This document shows, piece by piece, positions 17,900 through 26,982 of a DNA stretch of 64,000 nt. Numbering within the stretch: the stretch's first letter is position 1; each line of letters begins with the position of its first letter. Both the position numbers and the translations under genes were made by a program. Source of the stretch: a bacterium (GTDB lineage: Bacteria > Zixibacteria > MSB-5A5 > GN15 > FEB-12); contig JADJGQ010000005.1 of the NCBI GenBank assembly GCA_016708025.1, forward strand, positions 186,001 through 250,000, given 5' to 3'. The notes below the pieces were generated by a model, which was not told the origin of the DNA, did no database searches, and saw nothing but the letters and a program-made list of their open reading frames with translations.

Positions 17900-19042
17900 A
17901 TGCGAATGGAAAGCATCGTGTATAGACTGATATTGGTCCTGACGCTGGTCGGCGCATCCGTTTCGGTACAGGCCGCGCCCACCGCAGTGACCCACCCGCA
18001 GGCGCCGGATTGCCTGAATTGCCATACCTGCAAAAATCCGACGCCGGAAGATATGTGCCTCAAGCCATGTCCGACCCTGCAGATCGCCCACAATACCAAA
18101 AAGGCGAAACACGAACTGTCCGAGGCTCCGGATACCATGGTGCTGGATGAGATCGCCGATCTTTACCAGGCGGTCGATTTCAACCACAAGTTGCACGCCG
18201 GTATGGCGCAGATGGGCAACAACTGCGGCACGTGCCATCACTACAGCCCGGAAGGACACATCCCTCCCTGCAAAGACTGCCACAAACCGACCGGCGAAGA
18301 AACCAATCTTCGTCAGCCGGGACTCAAGGGAGCTTATCACCGCCAGTGCCTCGGCTGCCACCGCGAGTGGAGCCATGACACCAAGTGCGTGATCTGCCAT
18401 CTCCCGACCGAAGGAAAAAAATTGTCGTCACCTTCGGACAAGACCGACATCATGGGGCTTTCGCACCCGAAAATACAAGCTCCGGTCACGCGAGTGTATA
18501 CCACGCCCTACAAGCAAGGGCCGATCGTGACGTTCCATCACGAAGAGCATGTTGAATTGTTCGGGCTGCGGTGCGTAGATTGCCATCAGAAAGAAGGATG
18601 CAGCTACTGCCACGACCTGAACAAAACCGCTGCTTCACGCAAGAGCATGAAGGAAGTTCACGCGGTTTGCAGTGACAACTGCCATGCCACCGACAATTGC
18701 GCGAAATGTCACGGTACTTCAGAAAAAGCGGCGTTTGTTCATGCCTCGACCGGATGGCCGCTCAACCGGTTCCACGCCAAACTCGGCTGTCGCTCATGCC
18801 ACCCGACCGGCAAAAAGATCGCCCGCCTCAACAATGACTGCACCGGATGCCACCAGAACTGGAAACCGGGCGGATTTAAGCATGTCGTAGTTGGCCTGGC
18901 GTTAGATGATGTGCATATCGAGATGGATTGCGAAAGCTGTCATATCGAGAAGAAATTCGATAAGCGACCGACGTGCGACAGTTGTCACGATGATTCTCGT
19001 GATTTCAAGAAGATGCCTCCGGGCCAGTATTCGGCCAGGTAG
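17900..19042 (+). CDS. Periplasmic multihaem cytochrome c, about 13 haems
   Basis: A 380-residue exported cytochrome with a signal peptide ending VSVQAA. I count twelve CXXCH motifs (CLNCH, CGTCH, CKDCH, CLGCH, CVICH, CVDCH, CSYCH, CAKCH, CRSCH, CTGCH, CESCH, CDSCH) and one unusual CXXXCH (CSDNCH). Many extra His are available as distal ligands, as in class III and nine-haem cytochromes. ATG 17900 is preceded by AGAGGA and fits the signal peptide. As the third gene of the ferredoxin-HybB-cytochrome operon it would be the periplasmic electron entry or exit point of an Hmc/Nhc/Ohc-like complex. No catalytic subunit is encoded here. Confidence 0.9.
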   Translation: MRMESIVYRLILVLTLVGASVSVQAAPTAVTHPQAPDCLNCHTCKNPTPEDMCLKPCPTLQIAHNTKKAKHELSEAPDTMVLDEIADLYQAVDFNHKLHAGMAQMGNNCGTCHHYSPEGHIPPCKDCHKPTGEETNLRQPGLKGAYHRQCLGCHREWSHDTKCVICHLPTEGKKLSSPSDKTDIMGLSHPKIQAPVTRVYTTPYKQGPIVTFHHEEHVELFGLRCVDCHQKEGCSYCHDLNKTAASRKSMKEVHAVCSDNCHATDNCAKCHGTSEKAAFVHASTGWPLNRFHAKLGCRSCHPTGKKIARLNNDCTGCHQNWKPGGFKHVVVGLALDDVHIEMDCESCHIEKKFDKRPTCDSCHDDSRDFKKMPPGQYSAR

Positions 19043-19057
19043 ATATCCTGTATGAAG

Positions 19058-19101
19058 TAGAGCCGGCCGTATCCGGGCAGACGGTCGGCTCTCTCTTTTT
19101 T
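19058..19101 (+). terminator. Rho-independent terminator of the redox operon
   Basis: Stem AGAGCCGGCCG / CGGTCGGCTCT (one wobble) with a 13-base loop, followed by a T-rich run. Confidence 0.75.
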
Positions 19102-19139
19102 CCCTTATCCCTCTAAAGAGAATAGTTACGCGACAAATC

Positions 19140-20117
19140 TTAGCGCGTTGAATGATGCTCTCTGAGGTGCTCAGCGACGTACCGCTGGACCCCTTCTTCA
19201 ATAGACAAAAATGGGGCAGTATAGCCGACAGAGCGAAGTTTGCTCAGGTCGGCCTCGGTATGATACTGGTACTTCTCGCGGATAGACTCCGGCATATCCA
19301 CAAACTCGATCTTCGGCTCTTTCCCTGCAGCGACGAAAAGCGCTTTCGCCAGATCAACCCAGCTTCGGGCATTCCCGGTTCCACAGTTGAACAGGCCATT
19401 GATCTCGGGGTGGTCATAAAAGAAAAGCGTCACCGCGACAGCATCCGTAACATAAATGAAGTCGCGCACCTGTTCCCCATCGCGATAATCCGGGCGATGT
19501 GAGCGGAAGAGCTTCACCACCCCTTTGGTCATCACCTGTGGATAGGCTTTGTTGACCACCGAGCGCATTTCTTCCTTGTGATCTTCGCCTGGGCCGTAGA
19601 CGTTGAAATATTTCAGTCCGACTATCTGGCGGATCATGCCATTATTCATCGCCCAGAGGTCAAAGCGCTGCTTGGAACGGCCGTATGCATTCAGCGGTTG
19701 CAGTGCGGGAGTTGCAGCATCCAGGTCGCTGTAGCCGAGCGAACCATCACCATACGTGGCGGCGCTGGAGGCATAGACAAAGCGGGCGCCGGTCTTCAGT
19801 GACCACTCACAAAGATCGGCGGTGTACTGGAAATTGTTGTCGGCGAGATATTCTTCGTTTGTTTCCAGCGTGGAACTGCAGGCACCGAGATGAAACAGAC
19901 CGGAGACATTCGGGATCTCTCCCGCGAGGAGCTTCTGCCGAAATTCGGACTTGTCCATGTAGGTGCGAAAGCGGAGACGGTCCAGATTGGCCTGTTTGTC
20001 TGGGTGGTTGAGGTGGTCGACAACTATGATATCAGAGTAGCCGCGCTGATTAAGCGCTTTGACCAGGTTGGATCCGATAAAGCCGGCGCCGCCGGTGACG
20101 ATGAATGAATTGGACAC
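19140..20117 (-). CDS. hldD: ADP-L-glycero-D-manno-heptose-6-epimerase
   Basis: A 325-residue SDR-family epimerase that makes the heptose precursor of the LPS inner core. It has the NAD(P)-binding VTGGAGFIGSN (residues 7-17), HLGACSSTLE, catalytic Ser118 (YASSAATYG) and the Tyr145-x3-Lys149 pair (NAYGRSKQ). GEQVRDFIYVTD is a typical HldD segment. The start is GTG at 20117, with GGAGA upstream. It implies an LPS-bearing outer membrane. It is the last clearly core gene before tRNA-Arg and the integrase. Confidence 0.92.
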   Translation of the reverse strand: MSNSFIVTGGAGFIGSNLVKALNQRGYSDIIVVDHLNHPDKQANLDRLRFRTYMDKSEFRQKLLAGEIPNVSGLFHLGACSSTLETNEEYLADNNFQYTADLCEWSLKTGARFVYASSAATYGDGSLGYSDLDAATPALQPLNAYGRSKQRFDLWAMNNGMIRQIVGLKYFNVYGPGEDHKEEMRSVVNKAYPQVMTKGVVKLFRSHRPDYRDGEQVRDFIYVTDAVAVTLFFYDHPEINGLFNCGTGNARSWVDLAKALFVAAGKEPKIEFVDMPESIREKYQYHTEADLSKLRSVGYTAPFLSIEEGVQRYVAEHLREHHSTR

Positions 20118-20301
20118 GCACGCTTCTCCGCTTCAGGCCGTGAAATCTGCCACGCCACTATTTGGCGTTGGCACAGTAAGAGATAGCGAGGAAAGGGACT
20201 GATGTCAATGCCTGGTTCCTGTTCGGCTGACCGGCAATCGGGAGGAGCGAGTTCCCACTTGCGAGGGGATGAGAATTTCCGTAGGTTTGAGATAAGTGTA
20301 T

Positions 20302-20375
20302 GCCCCCGTAGCTCATGTGGATAGAGCATCTGCCTTCTAAGCAGAGGGTAACAGGTTCGAGTCCTGTCGGGGGTA
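20302..20375 (+). tRNA. tRNA-Arg(UCU)
   Basis: Full cloverleaf: acceptor GCCCCCG/CGGGGGT, D stem GCTC/GAGC, anticodon stem TCTGC/GCAGA with loop CTTCTAA (anticodon TCT at 20336-20338), and T arm ACAGG-TTCGAGT-CCTGT. Its 3' end points at an integrase gene 96 bases away, so the 3' half is a likely attachment site. Confidence 0.95.
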
Positions 20376-20471
20376 TTTAATTAACTCCCCTGCAACAACT
20401 TCCAGTGACAGCATAACCTCATAGATGAGGTCAGAATTGGCTAAAAGGGCCTCTGACTGATAGGAGTCGTC

Positions 20472-21407
20472 ATGGAAGATCATGTCAAGCGATTGTACCT
20501 GATGGTCGATGCATGTAAGGTGGGGAATCACTGGAAGACATACGTCGACGCGTTTGTCTTTGGTTGCAGGATCAGGAATCTGGCACCACGCACTTTGAGC
20601 GTTTATGCAGAGCGGCTGGGCTATCTTGTTCGGCATCTTGAACACAAAGGCGTCGATATTGAGCACGTGACGAAGCAGGATCTGCAAGATTACCTGATGT
20701 CACTGATCGGGAGCGTCTCTGACGAAACCGTGAATGGGCGCATACGTGTCTATCGCCGTTTCTTCAACTATCTCGAAGAAGAAGGCCTCTGGGAAAAGGC
20801 CAACCCCACTAAGAAACTGAAGCTCATCAAGTCCTCTAAGCGCATCAAACCGGTTGTGACTCCGGAACAGATTCAGAAAATTCTCTCCACGCTCAACAAG
20901 TCTACCTATGAAGGTTATCGCAACCTGACAATGATCATGCTCTTCTGGGACTCGATGATTCGAAAGGAAGAACTGATCACCTTGAAGCTTCAGGATGTCG
21001 ACCTGCGGGCTGGTTTGATAAAAGTCTATGGCAAGGGTCGCAAGGAACGTCAAGTGCCGATGGGCGCCAGGACAATCAAAGTCCTACACTTCTACCTCAA
21101 CCGCTGGCGCGAAGATCGGTCCGGTGAGCTCGTCTTCTGCCAGCGCAATGGAAAGCCGATTACATCCAGACATTGCCACAAGATTGTCCAAGACATCGGC
21201 AATCATGCCGGGATTGAACTCTATCCCCACCTCATCAGACACAGTGCAGCGACCTTTTTCATTCGCCAGGGTGGTTCGCCTGTGATTCTGCAGAAGATTC
21301 TTGGTCATACCTCGCTTGTGGTGACACAAAACTACCTCCACATGAGCAACCAAGACATGGTTGAAACCTATGGCCGCTTCAGCCCGAGCAATGCTATATC
21401 TATATGA
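20472..21407 (+). CDS. Tyrosine site-specific recombinase (integrase)
   Basis: A 311-residue XerC/D-like recombinase. Residues 18-110 form the SAM-like core-binding domain. The catalytic domain keeps the whole set: Arg164 (DSMIRKEEL), Lys188 (YGKGRKERQVP), His253/Arg256 (HLIRHS), His279 (LGHTS) and the nucleophile Tyr288 (TQNYLH). It lies just downstream of tRNA-Arg in the same direction, the usual arrangement for tRNA-targeting integrative elements, so I infer that it inserted the accessory region on its right. Its stop overlaps the next ATG (ATGA), an unusual coupling of an integrase with a membrane protein. Confidence 0.92.
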   Translation: MEDHVKRLYLMVDACKVGNHWKTYVDAFVFGCRIRNLAPRTLSVYAERLGYLVRHLEHKGVDIEHVTKQDLQDYLMSLIGSVSDETVNGRIRVYRRFFNYLEEEGLWEKANPTKKLKLIKSSKRIKPVVTPEQIQKILSTLNKSTYEGYRNLTMIMLFWDSMIRKEELITLKLQDVDLRAGLIKVYGKGRKERQVPMGARTIKVLHFYLNRWREDRSGELVFCQRNGKPITSRHCHKIVQDIGNHAGIELYPHLIRHSAATFFIRQGGSPVILQKILGHTSLVVTQNYLHMSNQDMVETYGRFSPSNAISI

Positions 21408-22135
21408 ACAAGCAGCGTATTGGTGAATATCAGGTACAAAAGTGGCTTCGAGCTGAAGCTGAAAGAGAAGCCACCCAATTGGGTCACGCGATTCCAGAAT
21501 GGATTCGGCACAAAGCCATGGTCACCGGTTTTCGATGGGGAGCAATTGCCCTGGCGCTTCTTCTATCTGCCTGGCTTCTGGACGGGGCGTTGGGCATACA
21601 CATCCTCACACCAATCGATGTGACCAAACTCCAGACCTATTTCATCCCTGACAGAAAAGCTTTTGTGGTCACGCCGCAATTTGAAAATGATTCAACATTC
21701 ACCGTCAGGATACCGGTTGCCAAAGGATACTGCAGGGTCGCAATGGTCATGCCGAAGAACCAGTGCGTCGTCCTCAAGTCGATTATAAACAATGATGCAC
21801 TTCTACCGAATGTGTCGATAAAAAAACAGAGGAATACTCGTATTCGAACCGGAAAGCACGGCGGCTATATCTACACGAATGAAAACGGCTCGCCAAACTA
21901 CGTCCATGCAAGCGATTTGGCGAAGCCGGAAGGGCTATTAAGTCGGTTTGTATCCTATGGCGGCATACTGGTCATGCTTGATAAGAAAGCACAGCCTACC
22001 TATGAAGGAATCCCATTCAAGTCGCATGCACGCCAAGACTTCTACGTCGGAGTTAACATCAAGCCTGCAGATTCCTTGTATGCCAGCGGCTTCTATCAGT
22101 TAACCTTTCAATTTATAAAGAAGTGTCGCGGCTAG
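21404..22135 (+). CDS. Single-pass membrane protein of unknown function, coupled to the integrase
   Basis: A 243-residue protein with a 45-residue cytoplasmic N-terminus, one membrane helix (about residues 47-68, AIALALLLSAWLLDGALGI) and a beta-rich C-terminal domain of about 170 residues, presumably periplasmic. I do not recognise a family. It overlaps the integrase stop by four bases and converges with the replication-relaxation gene, overlapping it by four bases at the 3' ends. A conjugation or surface role is possible but not shown. Confidence 0.55.
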   Translation: MNKQRIGEYQVQKWLRAEAEREATQLGHAIPEWIRHKAMVTGFRWGAIALALLLSAWLLDGALGIHILTPIDVTKLQTYFIPDRKAFVVTPQFENDSTFTVRIPVAKGYCRVAMVMPKNQCVVLKSIINNDALLPNVSIKKQRNTRIRTGKHGGYIYTNENGSPNYVHASDLAKPEGLLSRFVSYGGILVMLDKKAQPTYEGIPFKSHARQDFYVGVNIKPADSLYASGFYQLTFQFIKKCRG

Positions 22136-23016
22136 AGAATGCCGTAGAATGATTCGTCTCGCGAATCAAGTGAACGCCAGATCTTCGTAAATAGTGTCTT
22201 CTCGCTTATGTCATCCACTGACGCAATCCACAGGAACTGCTTAGCTTTGTCCGGTGCTGGCAATGCGTCACAGGCCGAACGAATATTCTGAGCCCTCTCC
22301 TTAGTGGTAGTAATCAGTAGCAACCGGAATCCTTTGAAGGCTGGGACGTTGAAGTCCTTGGCAAAGCGTTGGAATTTTCCATCCAAAAGATAGGCGGTAT
22401 AAAACCGGAGCGCTTTGAGGACACCGGTCTTAGCATCGGACAATACTTCCGTTCCCCTATCCACTTCCAAAAACATCAGCGCGGCCTTGCCGTTGCTCTC
22501 AAGTGCAAACACACCATCGGGTATGTGTGACACAGGTGCATTGCTCACAGGCATGTCGAGGACTAAATCCTTGATGTATTTTTCGACTGCACCATTGCTG
22601 GTGCGTTCACCATAATAGTCTGGAATGAATCCAAGCAGTTTGATATCGGCTGCTGTGCATGCTTTCCGCAGCGTAATTCTGAAATCATTGATAGCCAGAA
22701 AATGACGCATGAAGTAATAGTCGCGCGGCTTGCTCGGGGTTTCATTCCACTTCAGATCGTCTCGATCAACGCCGATTGTTGCCGCCACCGTGTGCAATCC
22801 TTTCGTTGAGACCATGAACAATGCTTCGTCAATATTGGCAACCGTAAAGGATGAGACTAATCCTGCACTCTTTAAGATGCGCATTCTCCGGTAGGCAGTT
22901 TGAAGTGACGGAAAGTGTAATCGCTCTATCTGAGAAATGGACAGAAACCGGTGCTTGTACAGGTCGACCAAGAGATCGCAGTCCCGAGCCGTGAGCTTGA
23001 TCACTGACTTTTTCAT
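22132..23016 (-). CDS. Replication-relaxation family protein
   Basis: A 294-residue protein of the Replic_Relax type. The N-terminus is a winged helix (LTARDCDLLVDLYKHRFLSISQIERLHF, then AYRRMRILKSAGLVSSF). The C-terminal domain includes ALMFLEVDRGTEV followed by FYTAYLLDGKFQRFAKDF, in which Glu and Asp residues are conserved. Members occur on plasmids and integrative elements and are thought to act in replication or conjugative processing. Here it is coupled (four-base overlap) to a TraD-like ATPase. A second, diverged member lies at 27324-28241. Confidence 0.75.
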   Translation of the reverse strand: MKKSVIKLTARDCDLLVDLYKHRFLSISQIERLHFPSLQTAYRRMRILKSAGLVSSFTVANIDEALFMVSTKGLHTVAATIGVDRDDLKWNETPSKPRDYYFMRHFLAINDFRITLRKACTAADIKLLGFIPDYYGERTSNGAVEKYIKDLVLDMPVSNAPVSHIPDGVFALESNGKAALMFLEVDRGTEVLSDAKTGVLKALRFYTAYLLDGKFQRFAKDFNVPAFKGFRLLLITTTKERAQNIRSACDALPAPDKAKQFLWIASVDDISEKTLFTKIWRSLDSRDESFYGIL

Positions 23017-24686
23017 TCAAACACGTTTCCTGGATCGATATCTCTCAGCGTACTCGGTGGCAACTGGGGCTTTTTGTTGTGCTTGTCCAATGAGCGTCTT
23101 GAAATGCCATAGCTGTTGCGACTATGCTCAATCGCCCGATCTCGGATATCCTTCGAGCCATTCTCAGAAACCAGCGGAACTTGAACCGTGAGAGTTTCGA
23201 GTCCGCTTCGACAGAAACACACGCCACGTGGCAAGTGTGTGAGGCGTTGCGCGGGATCAGAATCATTTGATATATGTGACCCCGATTCAATGCTTCGCGC
23301 AAGTGAAGGAAGTGTTCCTAAGTTCTTGGCAAGCACATTGGCATCACCGTGAGATATCTGAAATGCAATCAATGTTGAAACATTGCCGAATACTTCCCGA
23401 AGCAATGCCGGCGGGATCTGATGTGTCTGCTGGTGAGCAAGGATAAGTCCAAGTTTATATTTACGAGACCTAGAGAGCATCTTCTCATAAGATTCAGACG
23501 CCGTACCGCAAAAGTTCTGGAATTCATCCAGGTACAAGTAGAATGGTACTCGTTCGTCCTCCGGGACATTGGCTCGGCTCATTGTCGCCGTCTGAAACTT
23601 AGATACGATAAATTGACCTATGAGCTGACTGGCAGCCGAACCGAGCAGTCCATCCGACACATTAAAGAGAAGAATCTTTTTGTCATCCATCGCCCGCCTG
23701 ATATTGAGTAGTCGCTTTGATACCTCTGCTGGAGAAAGGTCGGTGTCTTTCGGCGGACACAGACAGCTTCTCACAACATCGGCCCCCACAAACCTGCCAA
23801 TGCGGTTTGTAATAGGAAGATGTGCGTCCTTCGGAAATTGGAGATAGGTGGTCGCAAAAAACTTTCGGATGCGTTCACGATCAGTCGTTTGAATCATCTC
23901 GTTGCGTAACGTCGGATCCTCACGATCAAGCAGCCGTTCAATATCCTCAAGCGTCGATCCCGGGCGTTCGATAAGCGCATACAAACAATTCCGCAATATC
24001 TCGTCCATGCGGGGCCCTCCTTCCCCAACGATTCGCTGGAGAATGGTAAAGACCTCGTCAACGAGTATATCAATGTTGTCACCGGGATCGCGATGGAGCG
24101 GATTCATGACAACTGGACAGTCAGTATCGGTCGGGTCAAAATAGATGACGTCTTTAAGCCGATTTTGGGGGATATGGGGCAAAATCTGATCGCGAATCAA
24201 CTCAAATTCCGGTGCCAAGACGCCGAAACCAGATCCCGAGGCAAGGTCCTGCAGAATCATATGCCTCATCAAATTGGTCTTCCCAATGCCGGACTTCCCG
24301 ACCATGTAGATATGGTGATTACGAAGATGAGGAGATAAGAGCATTCCTAGGGGCCGGTCAAGGGTGGGCCCGAGATTTATAAATCCAGGCATTTTCAGGC
24401 ACTGTACTAGGCGCTCCCCAACCTCGTATGGCGTGGCCCCGTCCTCAATCATCTGATCGATTTCTTTGGTTGGAATCTCCAGAGAGCCTAAGTATCTGTA
24501 GGTGATCCGAAATGAGGCAACCAATGACTCACAGTCAAGGACCCGTCTTCGCTCCTCGTTGAGACGCTCTTTATGTGCTTTAAGGAGGTAGGCCGACCGT
24601 TCAGCATGGTACTTGGATTTGTTTGCGGCCAGTCCCACAAGAACGCTTACAACAATCGCCAAGAAGATAAAGAGAGGTGCTTCCAT
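23013..24686 (-). CDS. TraD/TraG-like conjugative coupling ATPase
   Basis: A 557-residue membrane-anchored DNA-pump ATPase. A single N-terminal helix (residues 3-21) precedes the motor domain. Walker A is GKSGIGKT (residues 130-137) and Walker B is FYLYLDEFQNF (Asp387, Glu388). LILAHQQTHQI is the sensor segment typical of HerA/VirD4/TraD proteins. Such proteins deliver relaxosomes to a type IV channel or pump DNA. No mating-pore genes are seen in the window, so the element is probably mobilisable or has its transfer genes elsewhere. The gene is preceded by a perfect inverted repeat at 24812-24834. Confidence 0.8.
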   Translation of the reverse strand: MEAPLFIFLAIVVSVLVGLAANKSKYHAERSAYLLKAHKERLNEERRRVLDCESLVASFRITYRYLGSLEIPTKEIDQMIEDGATPYEVGERLVQCLKMPGFINLGPTLDRPLGMLLSPHLRNHHIYMVGKSGIGKTNLMRHMILQDLASGSGFGVLAPEFELIRDQILPHIPQNRLKDVIYFDPTDTDCPVVMNPLHRDPGDNIDILVDEVFTILQRIVGEGGPRMDEILRNCLYALIERPGSTLEDIERLLDREDPTLRNEMIQTTDRERIRKFFATTYLQFPKDAHLPITNRIGRFVGADVVRSCLCPPKDTDLSPAEVSKRLLNIRRAMDDKKILLFNVSDGLLGSAASQLIGQFIVSKFQTATMSRANVPEDERVPFYLYLDEFQNFCGTASESYEKMLSRSRKYKLGLILAHQQTHQIPPALLREVFGNVSTLIAFQISHGDANVLAKNLGTLPSLARSIESGSHISNDSDPAQRLTHLPRGVCFCRSGLETLTVQVPLVSENGSKDIRDRAIEHSRNSYGISRRSLDKHNKKPQLPPSTLRDIDPGNVFE

Positions 24687-24811
24687 GAGCTTCTTTGCCT
24701 ATACACTGACACTGTATACTGCCTGTATATCGGCTGTATTCTCAAAAAGTACACCCCTCCTTCGCTAATTCGTTGAAAGTACAATAGTTGTGTATAGGAT
24801 ACTCGCCCAAC

Positions 24812-24834
24812 TATACCAGTTGATAACTGGTATA
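24812..24834. promoter_or_regulatory. Perfect inverted repeat, candidate operator of the coupling-protein operon
   Basis: TATACCAGTT and AACTGGTATA form perfect 10-base arms around GAT. The site lies 126 bases upstream of the coupling protein ATG (24686, minus strand). The A+T-rich, dyad-symmetric shape suits a dimeric repressor. The 256 bases between genes hold nothing else recognisable. Confidence 0.45.
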
Positions 24835-24942
24835 CCGCACCCCGCCCGACCGCACAACGACAGCATGGCATGTGAACGCAATCCACCCACCACAGAGACT
24901 GAACCCAACGTACGCTATGCTGAGTTAAACCAACTCAAAGGT

Positions 24943-26280
24943 TCACTGACCTGGCCTGAAGCAAGGCCCTACTTCTTTGAAAGTAGGTGAATTAGTAATG
25001 TTAACCTGGCCTGAACCGTCAAAATGAAAGAGCACAATATCGGCATCGTTATTGGCACTACTCCTCACCGCTACCCACGACTCGTCTTCAGATATCGCAA
25101 TGTCCCGAAAAGTTGGCAAAGAAACTGGGATGACCTGTTCAATCCCCGTCGAGAGAGACTGCACATACAGTATGCCTGATCTGACATAAACAACACGATT
25201 CCCTGAGGCTGTGATAGCTACATCATCATTTGCAAACTCACAGGCAGCCCAATTCCTATAGCCCGAACCATCTGACCTTACAGTGACTAAACTGTCACCA
25301 CTACCTAGGCTGTCGCGACTAACAAAAAGGACAGAATCGCTTAATCCTTTCCAACCAATGACTGACTTCACGTAACGATGATTGCCAGGACTGAAAACGG
25401 TCTGTTGCCCTGAACCATCCGGGTTGGATATGACTATACGTCCAGATTTGACTATCGCTAGCTTCGAGCCATCGCCTTTCCACAATGCCATTTCGGCACT
25501 ATCTGATAGCAAAGTTAGGCCAGTACTGTTAGTGTTGATCACGTACATCGATTCAGTGGCACCAGTGGCATGCACGGCGATCTTTGTACCATCCGGTGCC
25601 CACTCATGGTTTCCGTAAGCGAGACAGGGTGAAGTACCAGCATAAACCTGGAACTTATTACTTCCGTCTGCATCCATTGTCCAAAGTTCGTAGCAGCCCG
25701 ATTGATTGAGCGAATAGATCAGCTTCTGACCATCCTGACTCCACCTGGGCCAATCAACAGATCCTGTATTTGTTAGTTGAGCAATTCCTGAACCATCGCA
25801 ATACACGCGAGTGACATTCCATGCTCCGCTGACATCACGTCGATTGAAAACAATGTCGCAAGGAACGGCTGGATTGTCGGCCGTGGTGAAAGACCATGTA
25901 TGAGGAGCTGCCATTGCGTTGCCAGCCTCGTCCTCCACAGAATTACTAATTGTGACAGTGTATTGCGTATTTGCTGATAGAAGAGCCGCCGGTGCAAGAG
26001 TCGCTTCTCTGTTTGTGTAGCTCACGGTTCCCAAGATACCGCCTGTGAGCGAAATCGAGGAGTTAGTGAATGTCGCAGGGTTCATGTTTTCAGAGAAGGT
26101 GGCGACAATCGAAGAGTTGGTCGCTACATTCGTCGCTGAAGTTTGCGGACTGGTATTCGTGACCGTTGGCGGGGTTGTGTCAACAGTTGGCGAGTTGGGG
26201 CTCTTGGCGTCTTCTCCACAGGAGAATTGGGTGGCTACCAGAAACATGGTGATGGCGCCACAACCTAACAATCGTTTCAT
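24943..26280 (-). CDS. Lipoprotein with bacterial Ig-like (Big_5) domain and PD40/TolB-like propeller
   Basis: A 445-residue surface protein. The signal ends in a lipobox (ATQFSC). Residues 35-130 match a Big_5/SwmB Ig-like domain (PPTVTNTSPQTSATNVATNSSIVATFSENM written in pieces: PPTVTNTSP, VATFSENMNP, TWSFTTAD). The rest is a propeller of TolB-like blades (WPRWSQDGQKLIYS, WAPDGTKIAVH, ISEDESWVAV). The start is 3 bases after the stop of a tyrosine recombinase gene, with its ribosome-binding site inside that gene, so the two are one transcript. A binding or adhesion role is likely. The pairing with a recombinase is unexplained. Confidence 0.75.
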   Translation of the reverse strand: MKRLLGCGAITMFLVATQFSCGEDAKSPNSPTVDTTPPTVTNTSPQTSATNVATNSSIVATFSENMNPATFTNSSISLTGGILGTVSYTNREATLAPAALLSANTQYTVTISNSVEDEAGNAMAAPHTWSFTTADNPAVPCDIVFNRRDVSGAWNVTRVYCDGSGIAQLTNTGSVDWPRWSQDGQKLIYSLNQSGCYELWTMDADGSNKFQVYAGTSPCLAYGNHEWAPDGTKIAVHATGATESMYVINTNSTGLTLLSDSAEMALWKGDGSKLAIVKSGRIVISNPDGSGQQTVFSPGNHRYVKSVIGWKGLSDSVLFVSRDSLGSGDSLVTVRSDGSGYRNWAACEFANDDVAITASGNRVVYVRSGILYVQSLSTGIEQVIPVSLPTFRDIAISEDESWVAVRSSANNDADIVLFHFDGSGQVNITNSPTFKEVGPCFRPGQ

Positions 26281-26283
26281 GCT

Positions 26284-26982
26284 CTACCTCTCTGCCTTTT
26301 TGGTGGTCCCCAAGGTGTTGTCATTGAGGGCACGCCGAAACATTAGTTCTATGGTTGAATCGTAATTGTGTTGAATATCTATTAGGCTCTCTGTTCCATA
26401 TGTATCCCAAGTAGTTTTCACTGAGGCATGACCCAAAATTGCTGAAAGTGATTCTATACTTCCGCCCGTCGCTTTCCACAGCCGAGCAAAGGAGTGACGC
26501 AAGAGATGGCAATTCAGATTATGTCTCTGCCTGTTGGGATGTCGGATATTTGCCGTCCTTGCGGTGGAGGCCACTATTCGGTTGATCTGTCGTAGAGACA
26601 ATGGCAATCCCCGACTGTTCTCGAATAAGAACTGACCTGTCAGTCTCAGTTGCACAAGTTCTCTGACGAGAGTGGCAGACAATGGAATTTGTCGAGCCTT
26701 CCTCCCCTTTCCACATCGTATGACCAGCATTCTCGAGTTCACATGAACATCATTGATCAGCAGATTGGCTGCCTCAAATCTGCGAACTCCTGTCTCTGAA
26801 AAGAGTCGAATTAGTGCTCTATCGCGAGGGCTCTTGGCAGCCTCCACAAGTGCCTTGATTTCACAGGCAGTCAATGAGTACTGCGCATTTGACAGCTGGC
26901 CGTATTCAGCGACAGACGGCTCTTTCTTGCTAATTGGTCTAATGATTGACCACCAGCTGAACTTTGTCTTGAATTGTCTCAT
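26284..26982 (-). CDS. Short tyrosine recombinase (catalytic domain)
   Basis: A 232-residue phage-integrase-family protein with Arg in ETGVRRFEAANL, Lys in CGKGRKARQIP, HLLRHSFARLW (His, Arg), LGHASVKTTWDTYG (His, nucleophile Tyr). It lacks most of the N-terminal core-binding domain of full-length integrases (usually 300 or more residues), so it is either a short stand-alone form or an N-terminally truncated remnant. It is co-transcribed with the lipoprotein gene behind it. It may mark one end of a nested element. Confidence 0.8.
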   Translation of the reverse strand: MRQFKTKFSWWSIIRPISKKEPSVAEYGQLSNAQYSLTACEIKALVEAAKSPRDRALIRLFSETGVRRFEAANLLINDVHVNSRMLVIRCGKGRKARQIPLSATLVRELVQLRLTGQFLFENSRGLPLSLRQINRIVASTARTANIRHPNRQRHNLNCHLLRHSFARLWKATGGSIESLSAILGHASVKTTWDTYGTESLIDIQHNYDSTIELMFRRALNDNTLGTTKKAER

